From Rhynchospora pubera (Eukaryota > Streptophyta > Magnoliopsida > Poales > Cyperaceae): a stretch of 64,000 nt of DNA. A model generated the notes under the pieces. It worked only from the letters and a program-made list of their open reading frames with translations, did no database searches and was not told the DNA's origin. Each line of letters starts with the position of its first letter. Position 1 is the first letter of the stretch. The stretch is taken from NCBI GenBank assembly GCA_028095005.1, contig CM051460.1:111635039-111699038 (forward strand), read 5' to 3'. Both the position numbers and the translations under genes were made by a program. Below are positions 1 through 10,267 of the stretch, one piece after another.

Positions 1-1618
1 GATTAGGGGACACCAGTGTTGCGATCACTCTTTTCATGCGAAAACACATGACTTTAGAGATGACTTTATAGATGAAATTACACACAGAAATGGGTCTGTA
101 GTGTGTAACTCGAGTAGGTGCATCAATCTTTGGAACAAGGATCATATTTGAAGAGGCAATTTGAGCATCCATTTGTGCAGTTTCAAAGAAAAGTTGCACC
201 TCATTAATCACACTTGCTGCAAATACATTCCAGAACGTTTGTATCACACGTGCATTCATCCCATCAGGGCCACTTGCCTTATCTGGGCTAATAGCAAAGA
301 CAGCTTCTGTTATTTCTTGAGCAGTGGGTTGCATAGCCATACACTCGGCTTCATGGGCAGGGATGGTCGGCACTGAGTTTAGGAAGTGAGGATCAAAAGC
401 AATGCTTTGATTGTTTACGCCCTGAGTGTATATTCCCTTATAGTGGTTGACAAAGGCACCCCTGACAAGCTTTTCATCAGATACCAGCATGTTATCCCCT
501 ACTACAACACTTGAGATGCGGTTTACTCTTCTCCTTTGAGCCACCGAATGGTGAAAAAATTGTGTGTTGGAGTCACCTAAATAAGCCCACTTCACTCGAG
601 ATCTCTGCGCCCAGTAAGCTTCAATTTCCAACAAATGTGAATTGTAGGCTTGTTGCAACTGGCGATCCAATGCAATAGTTTCAGGTGTTGGGCTGATACT
701 TTGGACATGCAATAACTTAACCTCAATGTCTGATAGTGCTGCAGTTGGGGATTTTTCTTTTTTAATCCATTTTCTCACACTTTTCTTTAAGTTGTCCACC
801 ACGCTATGCCAATTCTGAGATGCACTAAGTACTGACCCCTCACAAATTTCCATGAAATCATCTCGGTACAGCCACCAGTTTTCAAATTTGAACCTTCTTC
901 TCTCTTTCTTTACCTCTGGCTTCAACCGCAAGAGGATCGGACAGTGATCACTGTTAGATTTAGGTAAATGAAACAATTTAGCATTTGGATAGCATGAACA
1001 CCACTGTACCGAGGCCAACGCACGGTCAAGCCTTTGAAGAATGATGGAATCTGGTTTTCTATTGTTTGACCATGTGTAGGCGGGTCCATGGTACCCTAAA
1101 TCCACTAGCCCCGAGGTAGCTATCATTGATTGGAATCGCCTATGCTTTCTTTTCACCCGGGACGTACCACCAAACTTCTCAAAAGGGGCATATATAGAGT
1201 TAAAATCTCCAAAAACACATAGTGGCCTGGGGTCAGACGTAGAGTAATAAACGATTCTGTCCCAAATGTATTCTGTTACCGCATCATGTGGGTCCCCATA
1301 TATGGCCCCTAGCAGCCATGCATCCTCGTTGCAAGAGAGTTTTACTTCAGCAAAAATAAAATAAAAGGATCGCTCGACCACTTTAACTTGCATATCATCA
1401 TCCCATAACAACCATAGTCCCCCCGAACTTCCCACTGAGGGAACTATTTCATAATTCTTCAACGGTAATTTTCCAATTCTCCTAATCGCCTTTCTCTCAC
1501 CACATTTTGTTTCTGACACGAAAGCCAAACGAGCTTTGGTGCTGTGGAGGATTCTAGCAAGGTTGGGAACTGTCGTGCGGCCTCCACTTCCGCAACAGTT
1601 CCACGCCACTAGACTCAT
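1..1618 (-). CDS. LINE ORF2, endonuclease plus N-terminal reverse transcriptase, partial
   Basis: The frame is open for about 539 codons from an ATG at 1618 to the window edge. It starts MSLVAWNCCGSGG, the usual beginning of the plant LINE apurinic-type endonuclease (exonuclease-endonuclease-phosphatase fold). Further endonuclease motifs follow in order: SETK with the catalytic Glu, GDFN, and SDHCP with the catalytic Asp/His pair. Next comes the linker motif WAYLGDSNTQFFHH, then the start of the reverse transcriptase with SPDKASGPDGM and YRPISVCNFIYKVISK. The catalytic YxDD box is beyond the edge. I translated most of this frame by hand, including the endonuclease region and the far end, and found no stop. 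The protein would nick target DNA and copy the element RNA. The ATG overlaps the ORF1 stop as ATGA, which fixes the start. Confidence 0.9.
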   Translation of the reverse strand, partial: MSLVAWNCCGSGGRTTVPNLARILHSTKARLAFVSETKCGERKAIRRIGKLPLKNYEIVPSVGSSGGLWLLWDDDMQVKVVERSFYFIFAEVKLSCNEDAWLLGAIYGDPHDAVTEYIWDRIVYYSTSDPRPLCVFGDFNSIYAPFEKFGGTSRVKRKHRRFQSMIATSGLVDLGYHGPAYTWSNNRKPDSIILQRLDRALASVQWCSCYPNAKLFHLPKSNSDHCPILLRLKPEVKKERRRFKFENWWLYRDDFMEICEGSVLSASQNWHSVVDNLKKSVRKWIKKEKSPTAALSDIEVKLLHVQSISPTPETIALDRQLQQAYNSHLLEIEAYWAQRSRVKWAYLGDSNTQFFHHSVAQRRRVNRISSVVVGDNMLVSDEKLVRGAFVNHYKGIYTQGVNNQSIAFDPHFLNSVPTIPAHEAECMAMQPTAQEITEAVFAISPDKASGPDGMNARVIQTFWNVFAASVINEVQLFFETAQMDAQIASSNMILVPKIDAPTRVTHYRPISVCNFIYKVISKVMCFRMKRVIATLVSPN

Positions 1619-3786
1619 AAATCAACGCGGGGCGGTTTAGGGCCCGCTTCCCTTGCCCTTTTGTTGGAGAAGCTCCTTTCAGATGGCAACCCAGGTTCAT
1701 CAATTGGGGCTGGGTTGCTCAGAGACAGGTTGAGTTGTGAAATCACATTAGCTTGAGGTGGTATTTGGCTAGAGGAAGTCAATTGAGTAACACCATAGAC
1801 AGGTGAATTGTGCTGAAAACCTCCGTTCTGGTTTGACTGACCAATATCATAACAGTTGGTGTACTGTGAATAGTTCGGGAGTGAGTCATTTAGGTTTAAA
1901 GCAGCAGCAACAGAATTTTCCAGGCCTAATTCTCCCAACCCGAAGTTAGCATGAGTAGCAGAATGTGAGAGAACATGCCTGGAAAGTAGGTTTACCTGAT
2001 TGGATAGAGGGGTGTGAACTGGTTGCATGTGTGGAGCTTGCATTTGCTGAAAATTATGGGTCAAGTTAGAGTTTGCAGGTCGAGAAGTAGGGGCCTGATG
2101 ATGCACATGCACCTGGGCTGTTGATGCATTTTGTGGGTTGCTCCCTTGCAACCCGGCCATGGAGTAAGACGAAGTTGAGCTCCCTTGCGATGCTTGATCT
2201 TCAGGCATGGAGGCTATGCTATTAATCCAAGGCCCTACTTGGATCGGGTCCAAGTTTTGGAGGTCCTCATTGTCAGCATATCGGGGGTCGAGGGAAAGCC
2301 TATTCAACCTCTCCCAAACAGCACACGTACTCAGGTCGTGTCCGAATGTGGCACAGTATGTGCAATGCCTGGACAACCTCTCATAAAACAGGTGGAATTC
2401 AAGCTTTCCAGTTGATGGTAGAGTTACTTCAATACGGTCATTGAGTTTGGTGCCAATGGGCACTCGAATCTTTGCCCTCAAACATCTCCTTCCACCGTAA
2501 TATGAAGTGGCAACATGTGAGACCAAATTGCCCATATAGAGCTGTCGAATCATTCCTTGGGCCCCTTCCTGGGTGAGAAGATAAGAGTGTTTCCCATGAA
2601 ACTGAACCCAAATCTCCACATGTGAGACTGAGTCGTATCCTATACGTAAAGGATCGACAACCCGGTCGACAGCCACTAGGTCTGTCCTGTAGACCCATGG
2701 TCCACCTTCTAAGACCTTCCGGACATCTTGAGGACATGAAAACTGAGCTGTGTATAGGTTATCACGGAATTTAGAGATTCTGAAGGTCATTGAGCACTTC
2801 CAAGCTCGCTTCATCTGAGCAAAGAAACCGTCGTCTAGTACCACTCGGTCAGTGATAACTCTCACCACCAGACATAATGACCAGTCCTGAACTACCTCTG
2901 CTTCTTGCGGCAAAGCTATGCTTGCAGCTTGCATGGATTGTGATGGCCGCATTGCTGCAAACTGTTGGATGAAATCATCATCATTCAATTCCATATTTTG
3001 AAGTGAAGTTTGAAGAGTGAATTTAGGATTGAGTGAAAGGTTGTTGGTTGGCTCAGAGGGGCGAGGGGTGTAGTTTGTGGGGGCTTTAGGGTTTGAGGGA
3101 GTGACAGGTTGTAGAGGCGAGGTTGTGCATCCCAGAAGACCGTTGGTGTGGGTAGGGAAGTTGCAATAGTACAGCTGATGCCGTAGCGGGTCATGCTGGT
3201 CAGGGATTGCGACTCGTTTCATGGAGATGTCCAAACTAGAGGGTATGACACAAGGCTTATAGATTCCAGAGGCGTGCATCTCATTTTGACAGGTGTCACA
3301 GTCGCTTGCTGTACTTGAATTCTCAAACTGGGGCTCGTTAATCACAACTTTCCTCGTATGCTTCCAAGGAATGGCAAATTCGCCTACAATAAAGCACGAG
3401 GAGAAGAGAGAGGATGGAGGGGGCCCACCATCACAAGACCAGGTGATTGGCTGATTTGGGATTCGGCCAGGTTGTGGGGGCTTCCGCTCAGCCCAATTGG
3501 TGAAAGAACAGGTTGAACAGCCAATCGCAGGCTCTTGTTGGTCTCTGTGCATTGACCCATAGCGAATTGGGGGGCTAAATAGATCTGGTCCTTGTAAACC
3601 GCCTCTCGAAGCATCCATCCCCGTCGGTTCACCAAGACTTGCTGGGTAGACAAATGCCGCATTCATTGTCCGTGGGGCAGATGGCTCGGTTAGATTAGTA
3701 GGTGCCCAGGCAGGAACCAAGTATAAAGGTATGAGGAATTGCCCTATGCGGACATACAGCGTAGGGGAGTAAAAGGAGATAGACAT
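1615..3786 (-). CDS. LINE ORF1, DUF4283 and CCHC zinc-knuckle protein
   Basis: ORF1 of LINE 1, 723 codons from the first ATG. Residues about 300-420 match the DUF4283 domain common in plant LINE ORF1 and retrotransposon-derived proteins (for example WSLCLVVRVITDR and VRKVLEGGPWVY). A zinc knuckle CTYCATFGHDLSTC (CX2CX4HX4C) lies at about 475-488. The tail is rich in Ser, Gln and Asn. The family binds element RNA in the ribonucleoprotein. The first 264 residues are Pro/Ser-rich and resemble no domain. An in-frame ATG at 2994 would give a 459-residue protein starting just before DUF4283, so the long N-terminus may be untranslated leader that happens to be open. The stop overlaps the ORF2 start by four bases. 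Confidence 0.88.
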   Translation of the reverse strand: MSISFYSPTLYVRIGQFLIPLYLVPAWAPTNLTEPSAPRTMNAAFVYPASLGEPTGMDASRGGLQGPDLFSPPIRYGSMHRDQQEPAIGCSTCSFTNWAERKPPQPGRIPNQPITWSCDGGPPPSSLFSSCFIVGEFAIPWKHTRKVVINEPQFENSSTASDCDTCQNEMHASGIYKPCVIPSSLDISMKRVAIPDQHDPLRHQLYYCNFPTHTNGLLGCTTSPLQPVTPSNPKAPTNYTPRPSEPTNNLSLNPKFTLQTSLQNMELNDDDFIQQFAAMRPSQSMQAASIALPQEAEVVQDWSLCLVVRVITDRVVLDDGFFAQMKRAWKCSMTFRISKFRDNLYTAQFSCPQDVRKVLEGGPWVYRTDLVAVDRVVDPLRIGYDSVSHVEIWVQFHGKHSYLLTQEGAQGMIRQLYMGNLVSHVATSYYGGRRCLRAKIRVPIGTKLNDRIEVTLPSTGKLEFHLFYERLSRHCTYCATFGHDLSTCAVWERLNRLSLDPRYADNEDLQNLDPIQVGPWINSIASMPEDQASQGSSTSSYSMAGLQGSNPQNASTAQVHVHHQAPTSRPANSNLTHNFQQMQAPHMQPVHTPLSNQVNLLSRHVLSHSATHANFGLGELGLENSVAAALNLNDSLPNYSQYTNCYDIGQSNQNGGFQHNSPVYGVTQLTSSSQIPPQANVISQLNLSLSNPAPIDEPGLPSERSFSNKRAREAGPKPPRVDL

Positions 3787-4359
3787 GGGTAAAGAAAGAG
3801 AAAAGAAAGTGTGTAATTAAAGGTACTAAAGGAGGTTGTTCTCCGGTTGTTTGAATAAATCAATCACCAAGCATCATCACAAATTGCAGGAAGTAATAAA
3901 GAGTTTGACAGGAGCAATAAAGAGGAGGTTGGCTATGAGCATTTAAGTAGGTGCTTATAAAGAAGATGAAAAAACAAAAGAGAGAAAAGGTTAAGAGAGA
4001 AAGTTAAAATCATTAAAATCAGAGGGTGGGGGGGCTGTGGAAAGGCGTGGGTGAGTTTATGTGGTTAGTTGTTTGGTTGAGGGATGGAGATCGCTGGAGG
4101 GTCACTGGAGAGCAGGCCACCGGATCTAACCCATCTAGACCCCCCGGCTTTCTTTCATCTTCTTGGAGGGTCAATAAGACTTTCCATGAGCGGTTTCTTG
4201 GGGAAACTGTTCTCTCTGTTTTGTTTGTTTGTTTTTATTTTTTGTTAGAGCAATGCTAATACCAAACTAACTAAAAAAAGATAACAAATGAGATTTCAGG
4301 TGACCGAGGTGAAAAGAGAAAAGAAACGACAAAAAACTAAGCTAGGAGGAAACAACTAC

Positions 4360-7300
4360 TTATCGCCTTGAAAAATGATAAAGCCTCCAATCGTCCCAAA
4401 CCAGTGAAGAAACCAAGTAAGAGGGAGTAGCAAGATTTTTAAAAATCCTGGAGCAACGTTCTTTCCAAACCCAGAAGCAGGTTAAGACATATAAATCAGC
4501 AAACTTGAGTAGAAAACTCTTGTTAGTCAGTAAATAAAGCAAGGATGGCAGTGATTGACATTGCATTCCAGATTGATTGAGAACCAGTAACAAAGCCGAG
4601 GTGAAGAAAGAGCAAGTGGTAAAGAGGTGAGAAGAGGATTCACATGCAACTTGGCATAGCGAACATCGGTTTACCAGTACCATCCCTCTTTTTTGAAGAT
4701 TGTCAATCGTTGGCAGCTTATCTTGCAGCATTAACCAAGTAAAGGTAATGACTCTCAGCGGCACCTTCAGCTTCGAAACAAGTCTAAGGTCAGATGGAAC
4801 TTTTGGAAAAAGGGTTAGGAAGTTGTAAAGAGAAGCAACAGTGAAGGTTCCATTGGAGAGAGACTAGAGAATTGTATCAGATTCATTCGAATAGGGTGTA
4901 TCAGAAATCTGTAAAATTTGTAGCAAAGAGTTGAGCTGTTGAATTGTTGAAGTGGAAGAGGAAATATAGGGCTTAAAAAGAACATATGGCTGAAACCGAT
5001 TAGCAAGGAAATTAGCCACTGTAATATTTGGTTGTAAGCAATAAGTGAAGAGGTCTCTGAAACGTAAGCTTAGCACTCCCAAACCCCAGTTTTGGTGCCA
5101 AAAAAAGATGGTGTCACCTGAAGAAGTCTGGAAAGAAACAGTAACATTGAAGACTGGGAGAAGTTCTTGGAAGGAACTGAGCAAAGGACTGCAAACTGGT
5201 AGCAAAGCACGTGAACCCTGCATTACTAAAATCAAATCTTTCCAAATGGAGGGAGGGTTGTACCATTGCCAAAGCCACCTCGCTAGTAAAGAGAGATTAA
5301 AGGAGGAGAGATCACACACTCCTAGACCCCCGACAAGTTTCAGGGAACACACCTTGTCCCAAGAAACTTTCACCAACTTCTTACTATCACTTTTGTTTCC
5401 TTGCCAAAGGAAAGTCCTCCTGATGATGTCTAGTTTGGTTATAATCCATTTTGGCGATCTAAAGACAGACATGAAGTAAACGGGTAAAGAGGTAAGACAG
5501 GAATTAAGCAAAACCAACCTGCCAGCAAAAGATAAAAGAGAGGAACTCCAAGTGTTTAATTTACGCGGGAACTTAAGGAAAAGAAATTCATAATCTTCCT
5601 TTCTCAGTTTTTTGTTTGACAACGGTAAACCAAGGTAATTAATGGGGAAAGAAGAGATATTGCAGTCAAATATTGCTGCACATTGTTGACTAATCAATGG
5701 GTCAGCATTGAGGAAGGCCAGCTCTGACTTAGAAGGGTTGATCTGTAAACCTGAAAATAAGTGAAAGACAGAGAATATGACCTTAAGAAGGTGAGACTGT
5801 CCCAAGTTGGGCTTGAAGAAAAAGATTGCATCATCGGCATAGAGCAAACAAGGTTGCATTTGGGGAAAAGGAAAGAGAAAGGTGTCGTTCTGTTGCAATC
5901 TAACGAGCCACCTGGATAGATAATCCATCGCCAAAATGAAGAGGTACGGTGATAGCGGGTCATCTTGCCTGACCCCCCGCTTGAGGCTAAGCGACCTCCC
6001 CGCCAAACCATTTACAATGACCCTAGAAGAGCCTTGGAGGACACAACATGCTAACCATCGAACCAACTCTGAAGAGAAAGCCATAGCTTCGAGGACTTTC
6101 AGAATAAAAGGCCAACTAATAGTATCGAAAGTTTTGTGAATGTCTGCCTTAAGGAGGCCAAGGGGAATGTTGTTGGCAGAAGCATGGCAAAGGAGATGTT
6201 GAGCGTAAAGGAAGTTTTCTGTTATTTGTCTCCCTTTTAGAAAATCAGATTGTGAAGAATGTATGAGGTTCGACAAATGAGGCAATAACCTGTTGGAAAT
6301 AATTTTTGAGAGTATTCTTTGGACCGAATGAATAATACTGACAGGACGAAAATATTTGGGTTCAACTGGTGCCTCTACTTTTGGAACCAGGACGATATGA
6401 GAGGAATTAAGCGGGTACAAAGAGCCAATCTGAAGCGCTTGGTTGAGTGTCAAGACTAAGTCTGGGGTAAGCTCGGTAGCAAAGCTTTTAAAGAACTCTT
6501 CAGTGAGTCCATCCGGTCCAGGAGATTTATTAGAGGGCCAAGAAATAATGACATTAGTAATTTCCTCTTCTTTAATGGGTTATGTTAAGGAGGTTGGTAG
6601 AGGTAGCTGGTCAAGATAAAGATTTGACCAGTTCAGGTTAGGCAGATCAGCTGGAGGGGTACCCATAAGGGATTTGAAAAAGTCAAAAAAGGCCCTTCCC
6701 TTGTTGAACTAATCGGAGAAGACTGCACCTTGGTAAGAGATGCTCTGGATGGTGTTTACTCTTTTATTGTGTAAGGCCTTCGCATGGAAGAAGGCCGTAT
6801 TTCTATCTCCCTCTAATTTCTACTTGAGCTTGGAACGTTGCCTCCAGTAAATCTCCTCCTGTACAGACAGCTCCGTAAACCTCCTTTTAAGCAAAATTTT
6901 CAACCAAGTCTCCAGTTCTGAGAGGTTCCTAGACTCAGCTGCCAAGTCACAGCGTGCAATAAACTCCCTTATGAAATTAATTTGAGTTTTGAGAGAGAGC
7001 TTTCTTTGTGAGGACCAAGTTCTAATTTCTCTTGTAAGTAGCTGCAGTTTTGAATTGAAATGAGCCGGTGTGGATGCCACTGGGTTGGAAAGCCAAAAAT
7101 TAAGAACCAGGTCATGAAATTGCGGCAGTCGAAGAAGGTAATTATCCAGCCTAAACAAGTTTGACTTCTGGAATGAAGTATGAACCACACAGAGTAGCGG
7201 CACGTGATCTGAAGAGGTATTCGCAATGGGGTGAATAATTAAATTAGGGAAGAGATTAGAGAAGATGCCATTGATGAGAACTCTGTCTAGTCGTGCCATT

Positions 7301-7896
7301 GCCGGATTAGGTCTTTGATTAGACCAGGTAAAGCGCCTAAGAGGCAAAGGAAGGTCAATTAGTTGCAGTGCTGAAATCATACCGGTGAAAAGAGAAGAAT
7401 CAGAGACTCCATAGCTCGCATTGGTTCTTTCTAAAGGTGATGCAGTGACATTAAAGTCTCCGTAAACCATCCAAGGAATTGGGGGAGAGGGGGAAGCAGA
7501 TTGAAGTGAATTGACGAAATCAGATCTCATGGTGTCTGTTGAGGGTCCATAGACTGTCGTGAAGCGAACCACAGAAGTGTTTAAGTTAACAACAAGGTCG
7601 ACAGTCTAAAGGTGAGGAGTTGCCATGGAGTTGACATAAGTAAAGATTCTACCATCCCAAGCAAAGAGAACCCCTCCCTTCGTGTTAACAGAATCAATTG
7701 TCAAAAAACTTGAGAAACGAAAATCACAAGCCTGATAAACCCAGCCTTTAGAAGGTGTGTCCCACTTAGTTTCTTAAAGGCAGATAATGGAAGGTTTCTC
7801 AAGCAAGACAGTTTGCCATATAGCCAGGCGTTTGTCTCTCTCATTTATCCCTCTCACATTCCAAGATAACACTTTAAAAGTTAAGTTTTGAGGCAT
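4360..7896 (-). pseudogene. LINE 2 ORF2 (endonuclease-reverse transcriptase-zf-RVT) with six in-frame stops
   Basis: From the ATG at 7896 (MPQNLTFKVLSWNVRGINER) the same frame runs 1,178 codons to the terminal stop at 4360. It covers endonuclease (VYGDFNVTASP, SSDHVPLL), reverse transcriptase (SPGPDGL, YFRPVSII, KGRQITEN, GVRQDDPLSPYLF, catalytic LLYADDA) and the C-terminal zf-RVT domain (NRCSLCQ...SSSHLFTTC). Six stop codons interrupt it: 7774-7776 TAA, 7606-7608 TAG, 6820-6822 TAG, 6709-6711 TAG, 6580-6582 TAA and 4864-4866 TAG. All pieces stay in one frame, so there is no net frameshift over 3.5 kb. By context each stop replaces Gln (CAA/CAG) or Trp (TGG). The copy cannot make a full protein. 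Confidence 0.88.
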
Positions 7897-7951
7897 ATGG
7901 AAAAAAGTAGAAGAATCACTGAGATAGGTTTCAGTTACTAACTGTGAAACC

Positions 7952-9661
7952 TTAGGAAGGAAGCGGGACAATTCCGACCAATGAGAGGTTTGTCAGGATG
8001 TCCTCAGTGAGATCAAAACCAGCCTCCAACACCACGCTTCTCGCCTGATCACGATTGATCGGACCTGTTTCTTTCATGAAACACATATCAGGTCGTGCCG
8101 CTGTCTTCTTAGAATTTTTCCTTGAAAGAGACGGTGTAATAATTCCATGGGCCGTCAGTTGAGCCTTGTCAAGCGCAGAGATATAGGGTCCAGCAAGTTT
8201 GGAAAGCAGCCTTGGACTTTGTCTAATAGGTTGAGGTGAAAGAACCAACCTCTTGGCCCTCTCAAAACCAGGGGGCTCTAACGGAACAGATCCCAAATCT
8301 CTAATGGGCTCTACTTGGTTGTTGAAGAGGCCCAAAGTACTTTCAAAACCTGGAGGTTGTAGAGGATCCAGATCGTGAATAGTATTAGGTGTTGTATCAT
8401 TAAAAACCAGCTGCCTTGTCCTCAAGTCTGTGAGATCCACGTGATACTCTCCTTTCTCAATTAATGCCGCTGCCCGAATGTCTCTTCCCGACAAGAACTG
8501 GAATGACCTGAGCAGAGAAAAGTGTGGAGTCGTTGGCACTACAATAGAGATTGTCAAAAAAAGCAGGGAGAAAAAAGGTTCGATGTGGTTGTCCTTGCTT
8601 GCAGCTAAAAGTAGGCATCACGGTCCCCAAGAGAAATCCCTCGAGATTTGGAGCTGCACTTTTGAGCAATGACCGTTTGACTGGATAAGTCCAGTGCGAA
8701 ATTGAGAGGAGAAATGGACTCGTCCAGTGTGTGCTGCCGAGGAGCCTGCAGCGATTTTTCCCGGTACCACGCAACGTTCCTGCAAGGAAACAAAATTGCA
8801 CGAGGGAGAGACTTCTTGTGCAGAGGAGGGAGGTGATTTTGAGGAGTTAGGCTGAGAAGGTGGGGAAGTCAATTCGCTTGAGGTGGTAATCAAGGAGACG
8901 GGAGGAGGTACTGAAGTGGTGTCAGCAAGCAGAGGCTGTGATGGAAACTGAGGTGGTGCCAATTGGGTTAAAGTTTGCGGTTTTGGATGAACTTCATCAG
9001 TTACAGGGTGTAGCATGCAACAACTCCTCATGCCATGACCAGTTGTGTTGCACACTAAGCATTTAATAGGTTTGGTACACTTGGAGCAGAGATGGCCATT
9101 AGAGAGACAATTAAAGCACCTGCCTCCTTTTTTAAGCTGTGACAATCTCAAATTAATGAAATCCCTGGCTTCATCCCATTGAGTTTGTTGAGGTTTGACT
9201 TTAAAAACTTGGGTAGAATGGTAGTCCAAGTCAACAGAGGCTGGGGCTGCATGTTTAAAGGGGTCATTTTTCTCAAGTGTGGTTCTTGGGTTCAGAAATT
9301 TCTGTTTTAGGATGGGATTTTTAAAGATGGTTGGGCAAGATTTTGCAATGTTTCGACTGCTAAAGAGATTAACGGTGGCCGTAGAGAGGTGGGGTTGGGA
9401 GTAACGGTCCCAAGCGCTGTTTGACAGAGCTATGGTGGGGTTTATGGTGGTGGCTGATGGCACTGGGTCTGGGCTGAGCATTCCTTTTGCCGTGTGTTGG
9501 CCTTGCTGTTGGGCTAAGAGTGGCGTGGAAGGAATCAATGTTGGATCCGAAGCTCCAGCTTGAAAGGTTATCTTTCGCACTGAGGATCGCCTCCAAATGC
9601 ACCAAATCAATATCCATCTAGGCGGCTCCGATACCTGGTATCCGAAGTTCTTTATGAACAT
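7952..9661 (-). pseudogene. LINE 2 ORF1 with tandem zinc knuckles and one in-frame TGA
   Basis: One frame from an ATG at 9661 to a stop at 7952, broken only by TGA at 8618-8620. The first part carries two consecutive zinc knuckles, CFNCLSNGHLCSKC and CLVCNTTGHGMRSC (both CX2CX4HX4C), then a Pro/Ser/Gln-rich linker. The second part has the repeated phrase PPGFE and a basic segment (RQSPRLLSKL). I see no DUF4283 here, so this ORF1 differs in architecture from that of LINE 1. The ORF1 stop lies about 55 bases upstream of the ORF2 ATG. The true start could be downstream of 9661, because the first residues resemble leader sequence. Confidence 0.75.
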
Positions 9662-9675
9662 TCATCATCAGTCTG

Positions 9676-10267
9676 ATCATGCATTCGGCGCACATGAATA
9701 ATTTTACTGCCGAAAAAATTAAAACTGACGTTATTGTTCACTCGAATTTCGATAATAACTGTTAAAAATTCGAAATTTTAAAAATAATATCGTTGGATCG
9801 TCTTCCGGATTGACGAAATCACAAAACTCTTGGATCGTCATCTGAGATGACGACCCAAGCTTGAATCGGCATCCTAATTGACGATCCAATTAGTTCCGTT
9901 TCCAACTTTCCAATTTGACCTTTTAGCCCTTATTATTGTGATTGCTTTCCAAACGCTTGACAAAATTTTGATTATATATATGTTCTACTGTTTAGACTCC
10001 TTCAACTCTGAACATTCATCCATTATTATACACACCTCATTCAAATCATACGTACGTATGTTCATTGTTTATACATTACAGTCAAAGTATACCGCGTCAG
10101 TGATCGCGACCAAAGGATACCAACTAACATGACTTGTCTATTAAAAACACACCTGCACAGTCCAAACTTCACCAAACCATCACAAGCAAGATATTCAACA
10201 GAGAAGAAGAAGAAATCAAATTAATTAAGCTCTAAAAAGATAAAGAAAAGGTCAATATACAAGAAAC
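9676..10267. other. Non-coding: hairpin-rich patch and flank of a decayed gene
   Basis: No gene seen. Bases 9793-9893 hold three versions of the decamer TTGGATCGTC or its complement (GACGATCCAA). One of them forms a short hairpin around GGATCGTCATCT. The rest is the AT-rich upstream flank of the plus-strand pseudogene. Confidence 0.5.

Larger units (their letters stand above)
1..4236 (-). mobile_element. L1-type LINE 1, 3' part outside window
   Basis: Non-LTR retrotransposon read right to left. ORF1 (1615-3786) and ORF2 (1618 to beyond base 1) are both open. The 5' untranslated part covers roughly 3787-4236 and abuts the T-rich 3' end of a second LINE. The 3' end and therefore the TSD lie outside the window. 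The open reading frames suggest a fairly young insertion. The right boundary is approximate. Confidence 0.85.
4237..9675 (-). mobile_element. L1-type LINE 2, structurally near-complete but inactivated
   Basis: About 5.4 kb on the minus strand. ORF1 (7952-9661) is followed by ORF2 (4360-7896), and the 3' tail appears on the plus strand as the T-rich run near 4226-4245. It belongs to the same broad family as the truncated copy at 49.6-51.5 kb (shared DPLSPYLFILA, YADDA and YLGLPLS motifs). It lies head to tail with LINE 1, whose 5' end sits against this element's 3' end. No TSD could be recognised, so both boundaries are approximate. Confidence 0.85.

Noticed and set aside
5045..5479. Plus-strand ORF inside LINE 2
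   Set aside because: Antisense shadow of the reverse transcriptase frame.
9793..9900. CRISPR-like spaced repeats
   Set aside because: Only three short GGATCGTC repeats in irregular orientation and spacing in a plant genome.
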